From NCBI GenBank assembly GCA_014804365.1, contig JAAUZX010000062.1, positions 1-53,776 of the forward strand: 53,776 nt of DNA, read 5' to 3'. Below, piece after piece: positions 44,193-53,284 of the stretch. Below the pieces are notes generated by a model. The model was not told where the DNA came from. It ran no database searches and saw nothing but the letters and a program-made list of their open reading frames with translations. This DNA comes from Lachnospiraceae bacterium. GTDB taxonomy: Bacteria > Bacillota > Clostridia > Lachnospirales > Lachnospiraceae. The number at the start of each line of letters is the position of its first letter. The stretch's first letter is position 1. The position numbers and the translations under genes are program-made.

Positions 44193-45929
44193 GTCCATCT
44201 TCTCCAAATATGGAAGAATGTTTTCAAAAAGCTGTCGCACCACCGGCGCAGCGATCTGTCCACCGTAGTATGTCCCCTGCGGATTATTAATAATCGCAAC
44301 TGCCAGCACCTGGGGATCGTCCGCCGGAGCAAATCCTAAGAAAGAAGCGATATATCTGCCGCTTCCTCGTGGCAGAGTCTGACTGGTCGCTGTCTTACCG
44401 CCCACGCGATAGCCCTCCACGGCGCCGTTTTTGCCGCTTCCCTCCGCTACCACCTGCTCCAGTATGTAGCGCATCGTCTCGGATGTCTCTTCTGAAACCA
44501 CATGATCCCTAACAGGATAGCTGAATACCTGAGAATTGCTTCCGTCGTTGTCCGCCACCCGCACACCGAAATGGGGCGTGATCCGCCTGCCGCCGTTGAT
44601 GATGGAAGATGCCGTCACCGCAAGCTGGATCGGCGTGATCTGAAAAGACTGCCCGAAGGAGATCGTGGCCAGCTCTACAGGACCGATATTATCTACATTA
44701 TGCATGATGGTTCCCGCTTCTCCCGGCAGATCGATCCCCGTCCTATCCAGCAGACCGAACTGCTTAAAATACGAATAGTAGCGCTCCACGCCAATCCGCA
44801 TTCCGACGGTTATGAAGACGGGGTTGCAGGAATTCATCGTCCCCTGCACGAAATCTTCCGCGCCGTGGCCTCCCACTTTATGACATCTGATCTTACGGTC
44901 TTCCACCATGATAAATCCCGGACAGTTGAAAGTATCCGTGGGCTTAACCGCTCCCGATTCCAGCCCGGCAGCGGCCGTTATGATCTTAAAGGTCGATCCC
45001 GGCTCGTAAGTATCATTGATACAGCCGTTACGCCACATACCATTCAGCAGCTCCTGCTTCTTCTCCTCGCTTATATTGTCTCCGTCCGCCGTATCCGGCA
45101 ATGTATAAGGATCGTTTAAATTGAATTCCGGCACATTGACCATGGCGTAGATCTCGCCGTTTTGCGGATTCATGACGAGAATGGATACGCTGTCGGCCTC
45201 CTTCGTCTCCATGGTCTGCAGTGCAAGCTGTGTCGCGTAGCTCTGGATATTCACATCCATGCTGATATAGAGATCCTGACCGCCCACCGGTTCCACTCTC
45301 TCTTCTCCTGCCTCGGCAACCTCCACCCCCTTGGCATCGGTCACCGTTAAGATCGTTCCCGCTTCTCCCTGCAAATATTCCTCATAGATTACTTCCAGCC
45401 CGATAATGCCCTGATTATCCCCGCCGGTAAACCCTAGGACTTTTGATCCCAGTGAGTCATATGGATAGTACCGTTTATAGTCTTCATCCACCTTGACTCC
45501 CGCGAGGCCGTAAGCTCTTATGGCATCGCCTACGCTCTTATCCACGTTGCTCTTGATCTTCTCGATCGAGGAATACTTTTCTACCCTTTTGCGGACATAC
45601 TCCTCAGAGAGTCCCAGTTCCTTGCACAGCGCGGCAATTACTGCCTCCGCGTCGGTGATCTGGCTATGTATTACTGATATGGTGCACACTGTCTTATTAT
45701 CCGCCAACACCTTGCCGCCTGCGTCTATGATCCTTCCTCTGGCCGCTTTGATGCTTCGCTCGCGTTCGTGCAGCTCCTTTGCCTTCATCGTATAATATTC
45801 CGACCGAAAGACCATCAGATATACCAGCCTTCCCATCAATATCCCAAACACGATCAGGCAGAGAAACATCACCACCACCGTTTTGCTTCTGTGATATGTC
45901 TTATGCTGGTACGGCATCTCACCCATCAT
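44178..45929 (-). CDS. spoVD: Penicillin-binding protein, SpoVD-like transpeptidase
   Basis: The protein of 583 aa from the ATG at 45929 is a class B penicillin-binding protein. It has one N-terminal membrane segment, a dimerisation domain with RGRIIDAGG, and a transpeptidase domain with catalytic serine in EPGSTFKIITAA (near 313), SCN (near 364), and a third motif KTA near 510, where KTG is usual. No C-terminal PASTA domain is present, unlike Bacillus SpoVD. Its position after pbpB and before mraY is that of spoVD. The last codons and stop lie in the palindromic repeat 44126-44192, so the original end may have been replaced. The GAGG site and the region before it are in a hairpin. Confidence 0.85.
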   Translation of the reverse strand: MMGEMPYQHKTYHRSKTVVVMFLCLIVFGILMGRLVYLMVFRSEYYTMKAKELHERERSIKAARGRIIDAGGKVLADNKTVCTISVIHSQITDAEAVIAALCKELGLSEEYVRKRVEKYSSIEKIKSNVDKSVGDAIRAYGLAGVKVDEDYKRYYPYDSLGSKVLGFTGGDNQGIIGLEVIYEEYLQGEAGTILTVTDAKGVEVAEAGEERVEPVGGQDLYISMDVNIQSYATQLALQTMETKEADSVSILVMNPQNGEIYAMVNVPEFNLNDPYTLPDTADGDNISEEKKQELLNGMWRNGCINDTYEPGSTFKIITAAAGLESGAVKPTDTFNCPGFIMVEDRKIRCHKVGGHGAEDFVQGTMNSCNPVFITVGMRIGVERYYSYFKQFGLLDRTGIDLPGEAGTIMHNVDNIGPVELATISFGQSFQITPIQLAVTASSIINGGRRITPHFGVRVADNDGSNSQVFSYPVRDHVVSEETSETMRYILEQVVAEGSGKNGAVEGYRVGGKTATSQTLPRGSGRYIASFLGFAPADDPQVLAVAIINNPQGTYYGGQIAAPVVRQLFENILPYLEKMDYNKT

Positions 45930-45936
45930 ACGAAAA

Positions 45937-45985
45937 AACCTCACAAAAAGGTATTAATATAATTTATTACCGTTTTTATGAGGTT
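45937..45985 (-). promoter_or_regulatory. Hairpin hiding the spoVD ribosome binding site
   Basis: AACCTCA (45937-45943) pairs with TGAGGTT (45979-45985), with inner AAAAGGTA/TACC-TTTTT stems. The arm 45939-45942 is the GAGG site of spoVD on the minus strand. It lies between the pbpB stop and the spoVD start and could lower spoVD translation or end part of the transcription. Confidence 0.5.
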
Positions 45986-45999
45986 ATTCTTAATTTGCT

Positions 46000-48267
46000 C
46001 TATTCTGTTGTCTCCGGCTCTTCCTGTGGGGTTTCTTCCCCTTCCGGTCCGCTCTCCGGATCTTCTTGTGTCTCATCATCTACGAAACTGCCGCCATACA
46101 CCTGCGCGCCTGTCTCCGGATCATACAGAAAACCTGTATCGGGATCTTTCAGATAGCCCGTCTCCGGGTCCTTCGGGAAGCTTTTCCATCTCTCCCGCGC
46201 CGCGGCGGCCTCCGGTGTTTCTCCTTCTTCGCCGCTTTCTCCCTCTTCCCCGGTCTGCTCGCCGTCCGGATCGATGGGGTTGCCTTCCTCATCCAGCTGC
46301 ACTTCTTCACCTATCGGTTCCGGTGTTCTGATCTGGACCTGCAGAGCCTCCAGCTCCTCCCGCTCCGTATCGCTGAGTTCCTCCGTCATGAAAATATTCA
46401 GATAAGGAAGCACTTCCGTCAGTATTTTCTTGACGATCCTCGTAGCATACTTCGCATCATCCTGTGCAAACACATTAGGCCTGTCCACCACCACATAGAT
46501 TGCGATCTCCGGATTATCCGCCGGCGCATAACCCATAAAGGACACTACGTACTCTTTATTCTTACGAGGCAGCGTCTCCGCCGTCCCTGTCTTACCGCCG
46601 ATCATATATCCTGCCGGCCTTGCAGTCTTACCCGTGCCCTTCTCACCGGTCACGACGGTATTGCAGAATTCTTTGATCGTCTCGCTGGTCGACTGAGAAA
46701 CCGTCTGTTTCAGCACCCTCGGCTGCACATTCTCCCGAGTGGCGCCGTCCGCTGTCGTAATCTTATCCACAACATGAGGCTCATAATAGTAGCCGCCGTT
46801 GATGAGAGAGCAGAATCCCGTGATCATCTGTATCATGGTCGCATTAAAACTCTGTCCGAAAGAATTGGTGGCAAGATCCGTAGGCCCGATCGTCTTCTTA
46901 TTGAACACCATCGTCACTGTCCGCGCCTCACCCGCCAGATCAATATTCGTCTTCAGACCAAAGCCAAACAGATGCTGATAGTCAACAAAACGATCTTTCC
47001 CCAGTGCAAACGCCACATTCATCAGCACCACGTTACAGGACCGCTCAATCCCCTGCTGCACGGTAAGGTATCCGTCTCCAAACGTCTGATGGCAGCTGAT
47101 ATCATGATCTCCCACATGCAGAGAGCCCTCACAGTTATAAGACTCCGTACCGGTAATTGCGCCGCTCTCAAGCGCTGCCGCTACCGTAAAAGGCTTCGCC
47201 ACAGAACCCGGTTCATAAGTATCTACAATACAGAAATTCTTCCACAGGGCATTTAACTGTAGGTACATGGCCTGATCATTCATGCCGTCTATAGTCTCCT
47301 GCGTCACATACTCTCCCGTGCGCATTCCCTTGTCATCCACGAGCGGCATTCCGATCAGATTCTCCGTGTTTCTCGTATCATTCAGATCAAAATCCGGATA
47401 TCCTGCCATCGACAGCACTCTGCCCGTATTCACCTCCATAATGATACATCCGACGTTCTCCGCTCCGTTGCCCGGCCGATAATTGTCCTTATACTCCTCG
47501 TTAAACTCCTTTAAATATTTTTCCACAATGCTCTGGACATTGGCATCGATGGATAACTGTATATTACAGCCGTCCTGTGCCGCTATGGTAGTCCGCTCCA
47601 GATTGGAATCATCATTCAGGTAACCGTACTCTCTGCCGTTGATTCCGCTCAATATATCATTATAATACTCTTCCAGCCCATACGTTCCCCGATTGTCGCT
47701 GGTAGTAAATCCGATCACATCACAGGCCAGTGATCCGTTCGGATATTCCCTCTTATACTCGCTCTCAAACCACACGCCCGCAATGTTCGCACCGGCCTCC
47801 GGATCATTCGCCAGCTCCTGAAAAGCGTTCATTTTCTCATATTCCACGCGCCTCGCCATCACATAGTAAGAAGACTCCGGATGACTCGCAATATAGCTTC
47901 TCACCTCGTTGGTGTCAATATTGAAACAACGCTTCAGCGCATTCAATGTCGGTTCCAGATTTTCTTCCTTGCGCATCAGGATCTTCGTATCCAGTATGAC
48001 ATTGTACACTTTGTTGCTGACCGCCAGAATCGTACCATTGGAGTCCGTGATATCACCACGTTTAAAAGGTATTGTCGTCGAGTCATACTCTTGCTGCGAC
48101 AATACCTGTCTCTTATACTCCTCGCCGTTGTCCCTGGTAATCAGATACAACTGTGCGCTGAGTCCTGCAAAAGCCACCAGTATTATAAGAAACAACACCA
48201 GTAGCTTCTTCTGCATTTTAATTGTAAATCTGTTGACGGAACTTCTTCTGCTTACCTGACTGTCCAA
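46000..48267 (-). CDS. pbpB: Penicillin-binding protein, PbpB/FtsI-like transpeptidase
   Basis: The 755-aa class B penicillin-binding protein cross-links septal peptidoglycan. A membrane segment lies at about residues 20-45. The transpeptidase motifs are all intact: EPGSVAKPFTVA (serine near 354), SCNVVL and GGKTGTAET near 559. The C-terminus has an extended acidic tail of about 130 residues with near-repeats DPETGYLKDPDTGF and a glutamate-proline end; it is not a PASTA domain. It follows ftsL and precedes spoVD. Confidence 0.9.
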   Translation of the reverse strand: MDSQVSRRSSVNRFTIKMQKKLLVLFLIILVAFAGLSAQLYLITRDNGEEYKRQVLSQQEYDSTTIPFKRGDITDSNGTILAVSNKVYNVILDTKILMRKEENLEPTLNALKRCFNIDTNEVRSYIASHPESSYYVMARRVEYEKMNAFQELANDPEAGANIAGVWFESEYKREYPNGSLACDVIGFTTSDNRGTYGLEEYYNDILSGINGREYGYLNDDSNLERTTIAAQDGCNIQLSIDANVQSIVEKYLKEFNEEYKDNYRPGNGAENVGCIIMEVNTGRVLSMAGYPDFDLNDTRNTENLIGMPLVDDKGMRTGEYVTQETIDGMNDQAMYLQLNALWKNFCIVDTYEPGSVAKPFTVAAALESGAITGTESYNCEGSLHVGDHDISCHQTFGDGYLTVQQGIERSCNVVLMNVAFALGKDRFVDYQHLFGFGLKTNIDLAGEARTVTMVFNKKTIGPTDLATNSFGQSFNATMIQMITGFCSLINGGYYYEPHVVDKITTADGATRENVQPRVLKQTVSQSTSETIKEFCNTVVTGEKGTGKTARPAGYMIGGKTGTAETLPRKNKEYVVSFMGYAPADNPEIAIYVVVDRPNVFAQDDAKYATRIVKKILTEVLPYLNIFMTEELSDTEREELEALQVQIRTPEPIGEEVQLDEEGNPIDPDGEQTGEEGESGEEGETPEAAAARERWKSFPKDPETGYLKDPDTGFLYDPETGAQVYGGSFVDDETQEDPESGPEGEETPQEEPETTE

Positions 48268-48298
48268 ATACTCACCTACTTAGGAACGCTGACCGGTA

Positions 48299-48784
48299 CT
48301 ACTGTGGAATATCTGCCATCTGCTTGACATAATCATTGTTCTCGCTTTGGAAAGAAATGATCTGTCCCTCTTTTGCATACTGCATACCAAGCTCCTGAAG
48401 CGCAATCCTCTTGACCTCTTCTAAGTTTACACTACTTGTTATTCTACTATATTCCTCATCATTTGCAAGCTTTAAATCGTTAAGCTGCTTTTCCAGCGCG
48501 GAGATATGCTTCACACTGCTGGTAATATCCGACTGCAGCCCGATGTAATTAACCAGAATAAATCCTGTCACTACAAGCGCTGCGCATAAGAATAACACAT
48601 ATCCCGCGCTCATATGCTTCGCTTTTTCCCTGTTTTTGCGTGCCGTGTTACTGATCTTCTTCTGCGGCCTACTCTCGATTTCTTTCGTGACATCAAACTT
48701 TCTGACTGCGCTGCCCTGCACATAATAGCGATTTCTTCCGTCAGTCATACGGTTTCGGTTTACTGCTCTTTGCGTTGACGCCAT
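48299..48784 (-). CDS. ftsL: FtsL-like cell division protein
   Basis: The 161-aa protein has a long basic cytoplasmic part, one membrane segment (AGYVLFLCAALVVTGFILVNY), a leucine-zipper-like coiled coil (ISALEKQLNDLKLANDEEY) and the IALQELGMQYAKEGQIISF end typical of FtsL/DivIC. Position between rsmH and pbpB is that of ftsL. The family is weakly conserved, so the call rests on layout and position. Confidence 0.85.
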   Translation of the reverse strand: MASTQRAVNRNRMTDGRNRYYVQGSAVRKFDVTKEIESRPQKKISNTARKNREKAKHMSAGYVLFLCAALVVTGFILVNYIGLQSDITSSVKHISALEKQLNDLKLANDEEYSRITSSVNLEEVKRIALQELGMQYAKEGQIISFQSENNDYVKQMADIPQ

Positions 48785-48853
48785 GATCTTTCTTTCCCCT
48801 CTATTACTATCTTTTACTTGCTTTCTGCTTCTCTTCCCCGCAGCCTTGCGATA

Positions 48854-49789
48854 TTATTTCTTCTCAAAAACCCTAAGCTTTGCACTTTTGGCTCTCTTAT
48901 TATTCTCCAGTTCTTCCTGTGACGGCAGAATCGGTTTTCTGGTGATGACTCTGCCTCTCGACACCTGCCCGCATACACACACCGGAAAATCCGGCGGACA
49001 CGTACACGGATTTTCATTTTTCTTAAAAGCCGTCTTCACGATCCTGTCTTCAAGCGAATGAAATGTGATGATACAGATTCTTCCACCCGGATTTAACATA
49101 TCGATAAGCTCGTCCAGTGAATCCCTGAGCACTTCCAGCTCCCGATTGCACTCGATCCGGATCGCCTGAAAAGTTCTCTTGGAGGGATGTCCCCCCGTCG
49201 CCCTCATCTTCGCCGGTATCGCCGCCTTGATGATCTCATTGAGCTGTCCCGTAGTCTCGATGGGCCTGTCCGCTCTGGCGTTTACAATATGCTTTGCGAT
49301 ATTCTTGGCAAACTGCTCTTCTCCGTAATCCCTGATCACGTGATAAAGCTGCATTTCCGTATACTGATTCACGATATCCGCCGCGGTCAGTGACTGCCGC
49401 AGATCCATCCGCATGTCCAGTGCCGTATCATATTTATAGGAAAATCCTCTCTCCACATTGTCCAGCTGGAAAGATGATACTCCCAGATCCAGCACGATTC
49501 CGTCTGCTTTCTCAATCCCGATCTGCCTAAGCGCTGTCCGTGCGTTACGGTAATTATCGCGAATTAATGTCACCTTATGTTCAAAAGGCTTAAGCCTTAA
49601 ACCTGCCGCCTCGATAGCGGCTTCATCCTGATCAATACCGATGAGCCTTCCGTTTTCTCCAAGTGCCTCAGCTATGCGGCTGGCATGCCCGCCACCGCCC
49701 AGCGTACCATCCACATAGACCCCGTCCGGTCTGATCCGCAGATTATCTATCGTTTCCTCTAAAAGAACTGATGTATGTTTAAATTCCAT
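48854..49789 (-). CDS. rsmH: 16S rRNA (cytosine1402-N4)-methyltransferase
   Basis: RsmH (MraW) methylates N4 of C1402 in the ribosomal P site with S-adenosylmethionine. The 311-aa protein starts at 49789 with [17 protein letters not shown] after GAGG. It has [15 protein letters not shown] (SAM motif), [36 protein letters not shown] and [17 protein letters not shown] longer upstream frame overlaps mraZ and is not used. Confidence 0.96.
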   Translation of the reverse strand: MEFKHTSVLLEETIDNLRIRPDGVYVDGTLGGGGHASRIAEALGENGRLIGIDQDEAAIEAAGLRLKPFEHKVTLIRDNYRNARTALRQIGIEKADGIVLDLGVSSFQLDNVERGFSYKYDTALDMRMDLRQSLTAADIVNQYTEMQLYHVIRDYGEEQFAKNIAKHIVNARADRPIETTGQLNEIIKAAIPAKMRATGGHPSKRTFQAIRIECNRELEVLRDSLDELIDMLNPGGRICIITFHSLEDRIVKTAFKKNENPCTCPPDFPVCVCGQVSRGRVITRKPILPSQEELENNKRAKSAKLRVFEKK

Positions 49790-49829
49790 CTCTAACCTCT
49801 GCAGCAAAGCACGCTGTTTCCTGCTGTCC

Positions 49830-50264
49830 TTATATTCCCAGCCCGAGCTGCGCCATATGCTCTGCGATCTCATCCATATCCTCGTATGCCGCCATGCCGT
49901 CGAACCGTTCTTTGCTCCAGATCTCTATCCGGCTTGCCACGCCGATCAGTACCACATCTTTACTGATCTGCGCGAATTCTCTCAAAATGTTCGGAACAAG
50001 GATTCTTCCCTGTTTATCCACTTCTACTTCCGCTGCGCCCGCCAGAAAGAATCTCACGAACTGTCTGGCCTCTTTATTCGTAATGGGCAGGGCTTTCAGC
50101 TTCTCTTCGAATGCGCTCCATTCTTCATTGTCATACACAAACAGGCAGCCATCCAGCCCTTTCGTTACCACGAAGGTATCTCCCAGCGCTTCCCTGAATT
50201 TCGAAGGGATGATCAGCCTGCCTTTGGTGTCGATTGTGTGATTGTATTCGCCCATAAACATCAT
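49830..50264 (-). CDS. mraZ: Transcriptional regulator MraZ
   Basis: MraZ is the AbrB-like regulator that binds repeats in front of the dcw cluster. The 144-aa protein has two SpoVT-AbrB-like halves, each with a DxxGR signature: [20 protein letters not shown] and [19 protein letters not shown]. It is the first gene of the cluster. Its own promoter has four phased repeats that fit MraZ boxes. Confidence 0.96.
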   Translation of the reverse strand: MMFMGEYNHTIDTKGRLIIPSKFREALGDTFVVTKGLDGCLFVYDNEEWSAFEEKLKALPITNKEARQFVRFFLAGAAEVEVDKQGRILVPNILREFAQISKDVVLIGVASRIEIWSKERFDGMAAYEDMDEIAEHMAQLGLGI

Positions 50265-50404
50265 CGATCACCTTTGCCCTGCGCATCCATGTATCTTCAC
50301 GATAGTCATATTGTGTTCCATATGCCCGCATGCGCGTCTGTAACATGTAAGTGGCCTGCCACGGAAATTCAGGTCCATTTGGGGAAATTTGTGGTCTGAT
50401 TTCT

Positions 50405-50477
50405 CCACTTTATTCCACTTTGTACCACTTTCCACCACTTTTAATCTAATTTTATACTATATGAGAGGATAATGCAA
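50405..50477 (-). promoter_or_regulatory. dcw promoter with four 10-bp-phased MraZ boxes
   Basis: On the minus strand, TTGCAT (50477-50472) and TAAAAT (50454-50449) are 17 bp apart. Four copies of AAAGTGG follow at 50441-50435, 50431-50425, 50421-50415 and 50411-50405, exactly 10 bp apart. MraZ is known to bind short repeated boxes of this kind in front of mraZ (AAAGTG type in mycoplasmas). A leader of about 140 bases then leads to mraZ. Confidence 0.8.
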
Positions 50478-50524
50478 GGAAAAGTTACGTATAATCGGGA
50501 TTTTTTAATACTGCGGACAAATAA

Positions 50525-50570
50525 GAAAAAGGACCTTTTGTCGACTCAACTCGAGCCGACAAAAGGTCCT
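50525..50570 (-). terminator. Second terminator after lgt
   Basis: AGGACCTTTTGTCG (50530-50543) pairs with CGACAAAAGGTCCT (50557-50570). The minus strand then reads TTTTTCTT. It isolates the dcw promoter from lgt. Confidence 0.85.
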
Positions 50571-50600
50571 GTCTGTATACGATATTATAATAATTTGTAC

Positions 50601-50628
50601 AAAAAAGCGGCAGAACTTTTCCCGCCGC
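50601..50628 (-). terminator. First terminator after lgt
   Basis: GCGGC (50607-50611) pairs with GCCGC (50624-50628), followed on the minus strand by TTTTTTG. It lies about 12 bases past the lgt stop. Confidence 0.75.
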
Positions 50629-50639
50629 AATTTTTCACC

Positions 50640-51578
50640 TTATTTGTGTTCTCCTCTATCATCCTCTTGCTTCTTCTTAACCCCTGCCTGCACCGTCGCA
50701 ACCGGCGTACTCACACCCCTTGCCAATCGTCTGCGGATCAGAAGATCCGCCGCAAGCGATACCACGAAAAGTGTCACTGCCAACACTTGGGATACAGCCA
50801 GCGTCGTGTGGGGAATAAAGAGCGTGTCCGTGCGTATCCCCTCGATCCATGCCCTGCCCAGACCATAGCCGCCCAGATACAGCAGCCACATCTCGCCCTG
50901 AAATTTCTTATGCTGTCTGTATGCCAGCATAATCAGAAGAAGCGCCAGATTCCATAAACTCTCATAGAGAAATGTAGGGTGTACCTGTATATAATTCGTT
51001 CCCTCGGCAATATGCCTCGCTATGTTCTCGGAGATATCGACGCTCCTGACGGCTTCCGCAGGCAGCCGCATGGCCAGCAGATTCTCCGTGTACTCGCCGA
51101 ATACTTCCCGGTTTGTAAAATTACCCCAGCGGCCGATCACCTGTCCGAGCACCAGCCCAGGAACACAAATATCCGCGAGCTGCAGGAAACTGCATTTCTT
51201 CACTTTGCAGTATACCCACATCGTAGTAAACGCCGCAATCACCGCGCCGTAGATCGCCAGCCCGCCGTTTCGCAGATTCAATATGCCGATCAGATTGTTC
51301 TTATACATATCCCACTGGAAGACCACATAATAGATCCTTGCCCCAATGATGGAAAAAATAATCGCATAAATGGCAAAATCCCAAATCAGATCCGGATCCA
51401 GATTCTCCTTCTTCGCCACATGGGCGGCCATCAGTACACCGCATAAAACGCCGATTCCGATGATCACGCCGTATAGAGCGACCTGAAATCCGAAGATGCT
51501 GAAACTCTTCGGCACATGATTCAAATAGATTCCAAGGTTCGGGAACGCAATGTCCGTCACATTCATAATGTCCTGCAT
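50640..51578 (-). CDS. lgt: Prolipoprotein diacylglyceryl transferase
   Basis: Lgt transfers a diacylglyceryl group to the lipobox cysteine of prelipoproteins in the membrane. The 312-aa protein starts at the ATG at 51578 after AAAGGAG. It has about seven membrane segments, LRNGGLAIYGAVIAA (active-site histidine of the family's HGG replaced by AIYG layout), the signature GRWGNFTNREVFG with the key arginine and asparagine, and HPTFLYESLWN. A longer upstream frame crosses the hairpin region and has no site. Confidence 0.95.
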   Translation of the reverse strand: MQDIMNVTDIAFPNLGIYLNHVPKSFSIFGFQVALYGVIIGIGVLCGVLMAAHVAKKENLDPDLIWDFAIYAIIFSIIGARIYYVVFQWDMYKNNLIGILNLRNGGLAIYGAVIAAFTTMWVYCKVKKCSFLQLADICVPGLVLGQVIGRWGNFTNREVFGEYTENLLAMRLPAEAVRSVDISENIARHIAEGTNYIQVHPTFLYESLWNLALLLIMLAYRQHKKFQGEMWLLYLGGYGLGRAWIEGIRTDTLFIPHTTLAVSQVLAVTLFVVSLAADLLIRRRLARGVSTPVATVQAGVKKKQEDDRGEHK

Positions 51579-51608
51579 AATAACTCCTTTTGCAAATACG
51601 ATAATCCG

Positions 51609-51732
51609 CAGCTGCCATTCATAGACTGCTGCGCAGTCTATTTCATGTCGGGCATTCGCCCTATGCCTACAGATATGTAATATGCTTTGCCTGCGAGCAG
51701 TCACGCATATTACATATCCGTAGGCGCAGCTG
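51609..51732. repeat. Palindrome-rich intergenic segment between lgt and ychF
   Basis: ATAGACTGC/GCAGTCTAT (51621-51641) is followed by GGGC/GCCC, then by a stem of about 20 bp, CCTACAGATATGTAATATGC (51666-51685) with GCATATTACATATCCGTAGG (51704-51723). No gene is present. This is not the 67-nt family. Confidence 0.6.
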
Positions 51733-51742
51733 CTCATTGCTA

Positions 51743-52840
51743 TTACACGTTGAACCTGAACAAGATCACATCACCGTCCTGCACGATATAATCTTTGCCC
51801 TCCATACCGACCAGCCCCTTCTCTCTGGCGGCCGCAAGAGAGCCCTGTTCCAGCAGATCCTTATAATTAACCACTTCCGCCTTAATAAATCCTCTCTCGA
51901 AATCGGTATGTATCTTACCGGCTGCCTGGGGCGCTTTGGTGCCGATTTTGATCGTCCATGCCCTAGTTTCATCTTCCCCCGCAGTAAGAAAACTCATTAA
52001 GCCCAGAATTCGATAGCTTGCCTTAATCAGCTTCTGCAGCCCGGACTCGGACAGCCCCAGATCTTCTAAGAACATCGCCGTCTCTTCCTCATCCAGCTCT
52101 GCAATTTCCTGTTCGATCTGCGCACAGATCACGAATACCTCACTGTCATTTGCTGCAGCAAACTCTTTCACTTTCGCCACACCCGCATTGGAAGCGCCGT
52201 CGTCCGACAGATCGTCCTCCGCCACGTTCGCCGCGAAGATCACAGGCTTATAGGTCAACAGATTATAGGACGCAAGAAGCGCCGCCTCGTCTTCATCTTC
52301 CGGCTCAAATCCTTTCGCCAGTTTGCCTTCTTCCAGATGAGCCTTGATTCTCTCAAGAAGTGCATACTCTTTGGCAACTGTCTTGTCCATTTTCGCCACC
52401 TTGGCAGTCTTGGCAATTCTTCTGTCCAGAATCTCTATATCCGAAAAGATCAATTCCAGATTAATGGTCTCGATATCCCGCAACGGGTCGATGGTACCGT
52501 CCACGTGTACAATATTGCTGTCCTCGAAACATCTCACTACATGCACGACCGCGTCCACCTCACGGATATTGCTTAAAAACTGGTTGCCCAGTCCTTCTCC
52601 CTTAGACGCGCCCTTCACCAGACCGGCGATATCCACAAATTCAATCGTAGCCGGCGTTACTTTTTTCGAATGATACATATCACCCAGAAGTTTCAATCTC
52701 TCGTCCGGCACCGACACGATACCGATATTCGGATCGATGGTACAGAACGGATAATTCGCGGATTCCGCGCCTGCTTTGGTCAGTGAATTAAAAAGGGTGC
52801 TCTTGCCCACGTTGGGGAGCCCTACGATTCCTAGTTTCAT
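51743..52840 (-). CDS. ychF: YchF/Ola1 family ATPase
   Basis: YchF is an Obg-related ATPase tied to the ribosome and to the stress response. The 365-aa protein has GLPNVGKSTLFNSLTKA (G1), NYPFCTIDPN (switch I), DIAGLVKGASKGEGLGN (G3) and a G4 changed to NVAE, the family hallmark for ATP use. The C-terminal TGS domain has AWTIKIGTKAPQAAGKIHTD. Length is standard. Confidence 0.96.
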   Translation of the reverse strand: MKLGIVGLPNVGKSTLFNSLTKAGAESANYPFCTIDPNIGIVSVPDERLKLLGDMYHSKKVTPATIEFVDIAGLVKGASKGEGLGNQFLSNIREVDAVVHVVRCFEDSNIVHVDGTIDPLRDIETINLELIFSDIEILDRRIAKTAKVAKMDKTVAKEYALLERIKAHLEEGKLAKGFEPEDEDEAALLASYNLLTYKPVIFAANVAEDDLSDDGASNAGVAKVKEFAAANDSEVFVICAQIEQEIAELDEEETAMFLEDLGLSESGLQKLIKASYRILGLMSFLTAGEDETRAWTIKIGTKAPQAAGKIHTDFERGFIKAEVVNYKDLLEQGSLAAAREKGLVGMEGKDYIVQDGDVILFRFNV

Positions 52841-52914
52841 TTTATCTTATTCCTCCATGTTTACTCATTTTCATTCATTTTGTTATATTCGTCCATGTTA
52901 TTTCAAAATCAGAA

Positions 52915-52953
52915 AAGCCTCAACAGCTATGATAGTATAGCATAGTAAGGCTT
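52915..52953 (-). terminator. Hairpin upstream of ychF
   Basis: AAGCCT (52915-52920) pairs with AGGCTT (52948-52953) with an inner CTATG/CATAG stem. The minus strand reads TTTTC after it. It probably ends the transcript from the permease region. Confidence 0.5.
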
Positions 52954-53052
52954 AAAAGTAAATTGCAGGATTTTTATATTTCCAATGTATGACTTACACA
53001 AAGCTCAAATTCTTCCCAAAGCCACCACAAGATATAAGGCTCTAAAATATGA

Positions 53053-53093
53053 CTGCCGGGCGATGGCTTTTTTCTTTTGTCATCGTACGGCAG
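53053..53093. terminator. Large-loop hairpin after the small broken ORF
   Basis: CTGCCG (53053-53058)/CGGCAG (53088-53093) and CGATG (53061-53065)/CATCG (53081-53085) form a stem with a T-rich loop. T tracts are weak on both sides. Confidence 0.4.
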
Positions 53094-53099
53094 ATTATT

Positions 53100-53268
53100 T
53101 TATTCCATATTCATTTCTAAATGCCCTGTAAAGTTATTTCCCATAATACCAATATAATTTCCGCCTTCCGGCAATGTTATTGTTTCTGAATATCTGAAAG
53201 AAAGAAACCGAAAATATAAATAGCAACTAAAACAACCACACCAATTCCAAACAATATTCTTTTTTCAT
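53100..53268 (-). pseudogene. Broken small membrane protein
   Basis: From an ATG at 53268 after AAGGAG the frame stops early. One frame over, the DNA encodes a membrane segment (ILFGIGVVVLVAIYIFGFFL). After a second shift in a TTTC-repeat it continues YSETITLPEGGNYIGIMGN and ends at a stop at 53100-53102. The three parts join into one protein of about 55 residues. It follows the ABC-2 permease by 16 bp and was probably its operon partner. Confidence 0.45.
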
Positions 53269-53284
53269 GTGCAAAACTCCTTCT

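Noticed and set aside
46066..47256. Plus-strand open frame of 396 codons opposite pbpB
   Set aside because: All transpeptidase motifs are on the minus strand; this frame is a shadow with abnormal Arg and His content.
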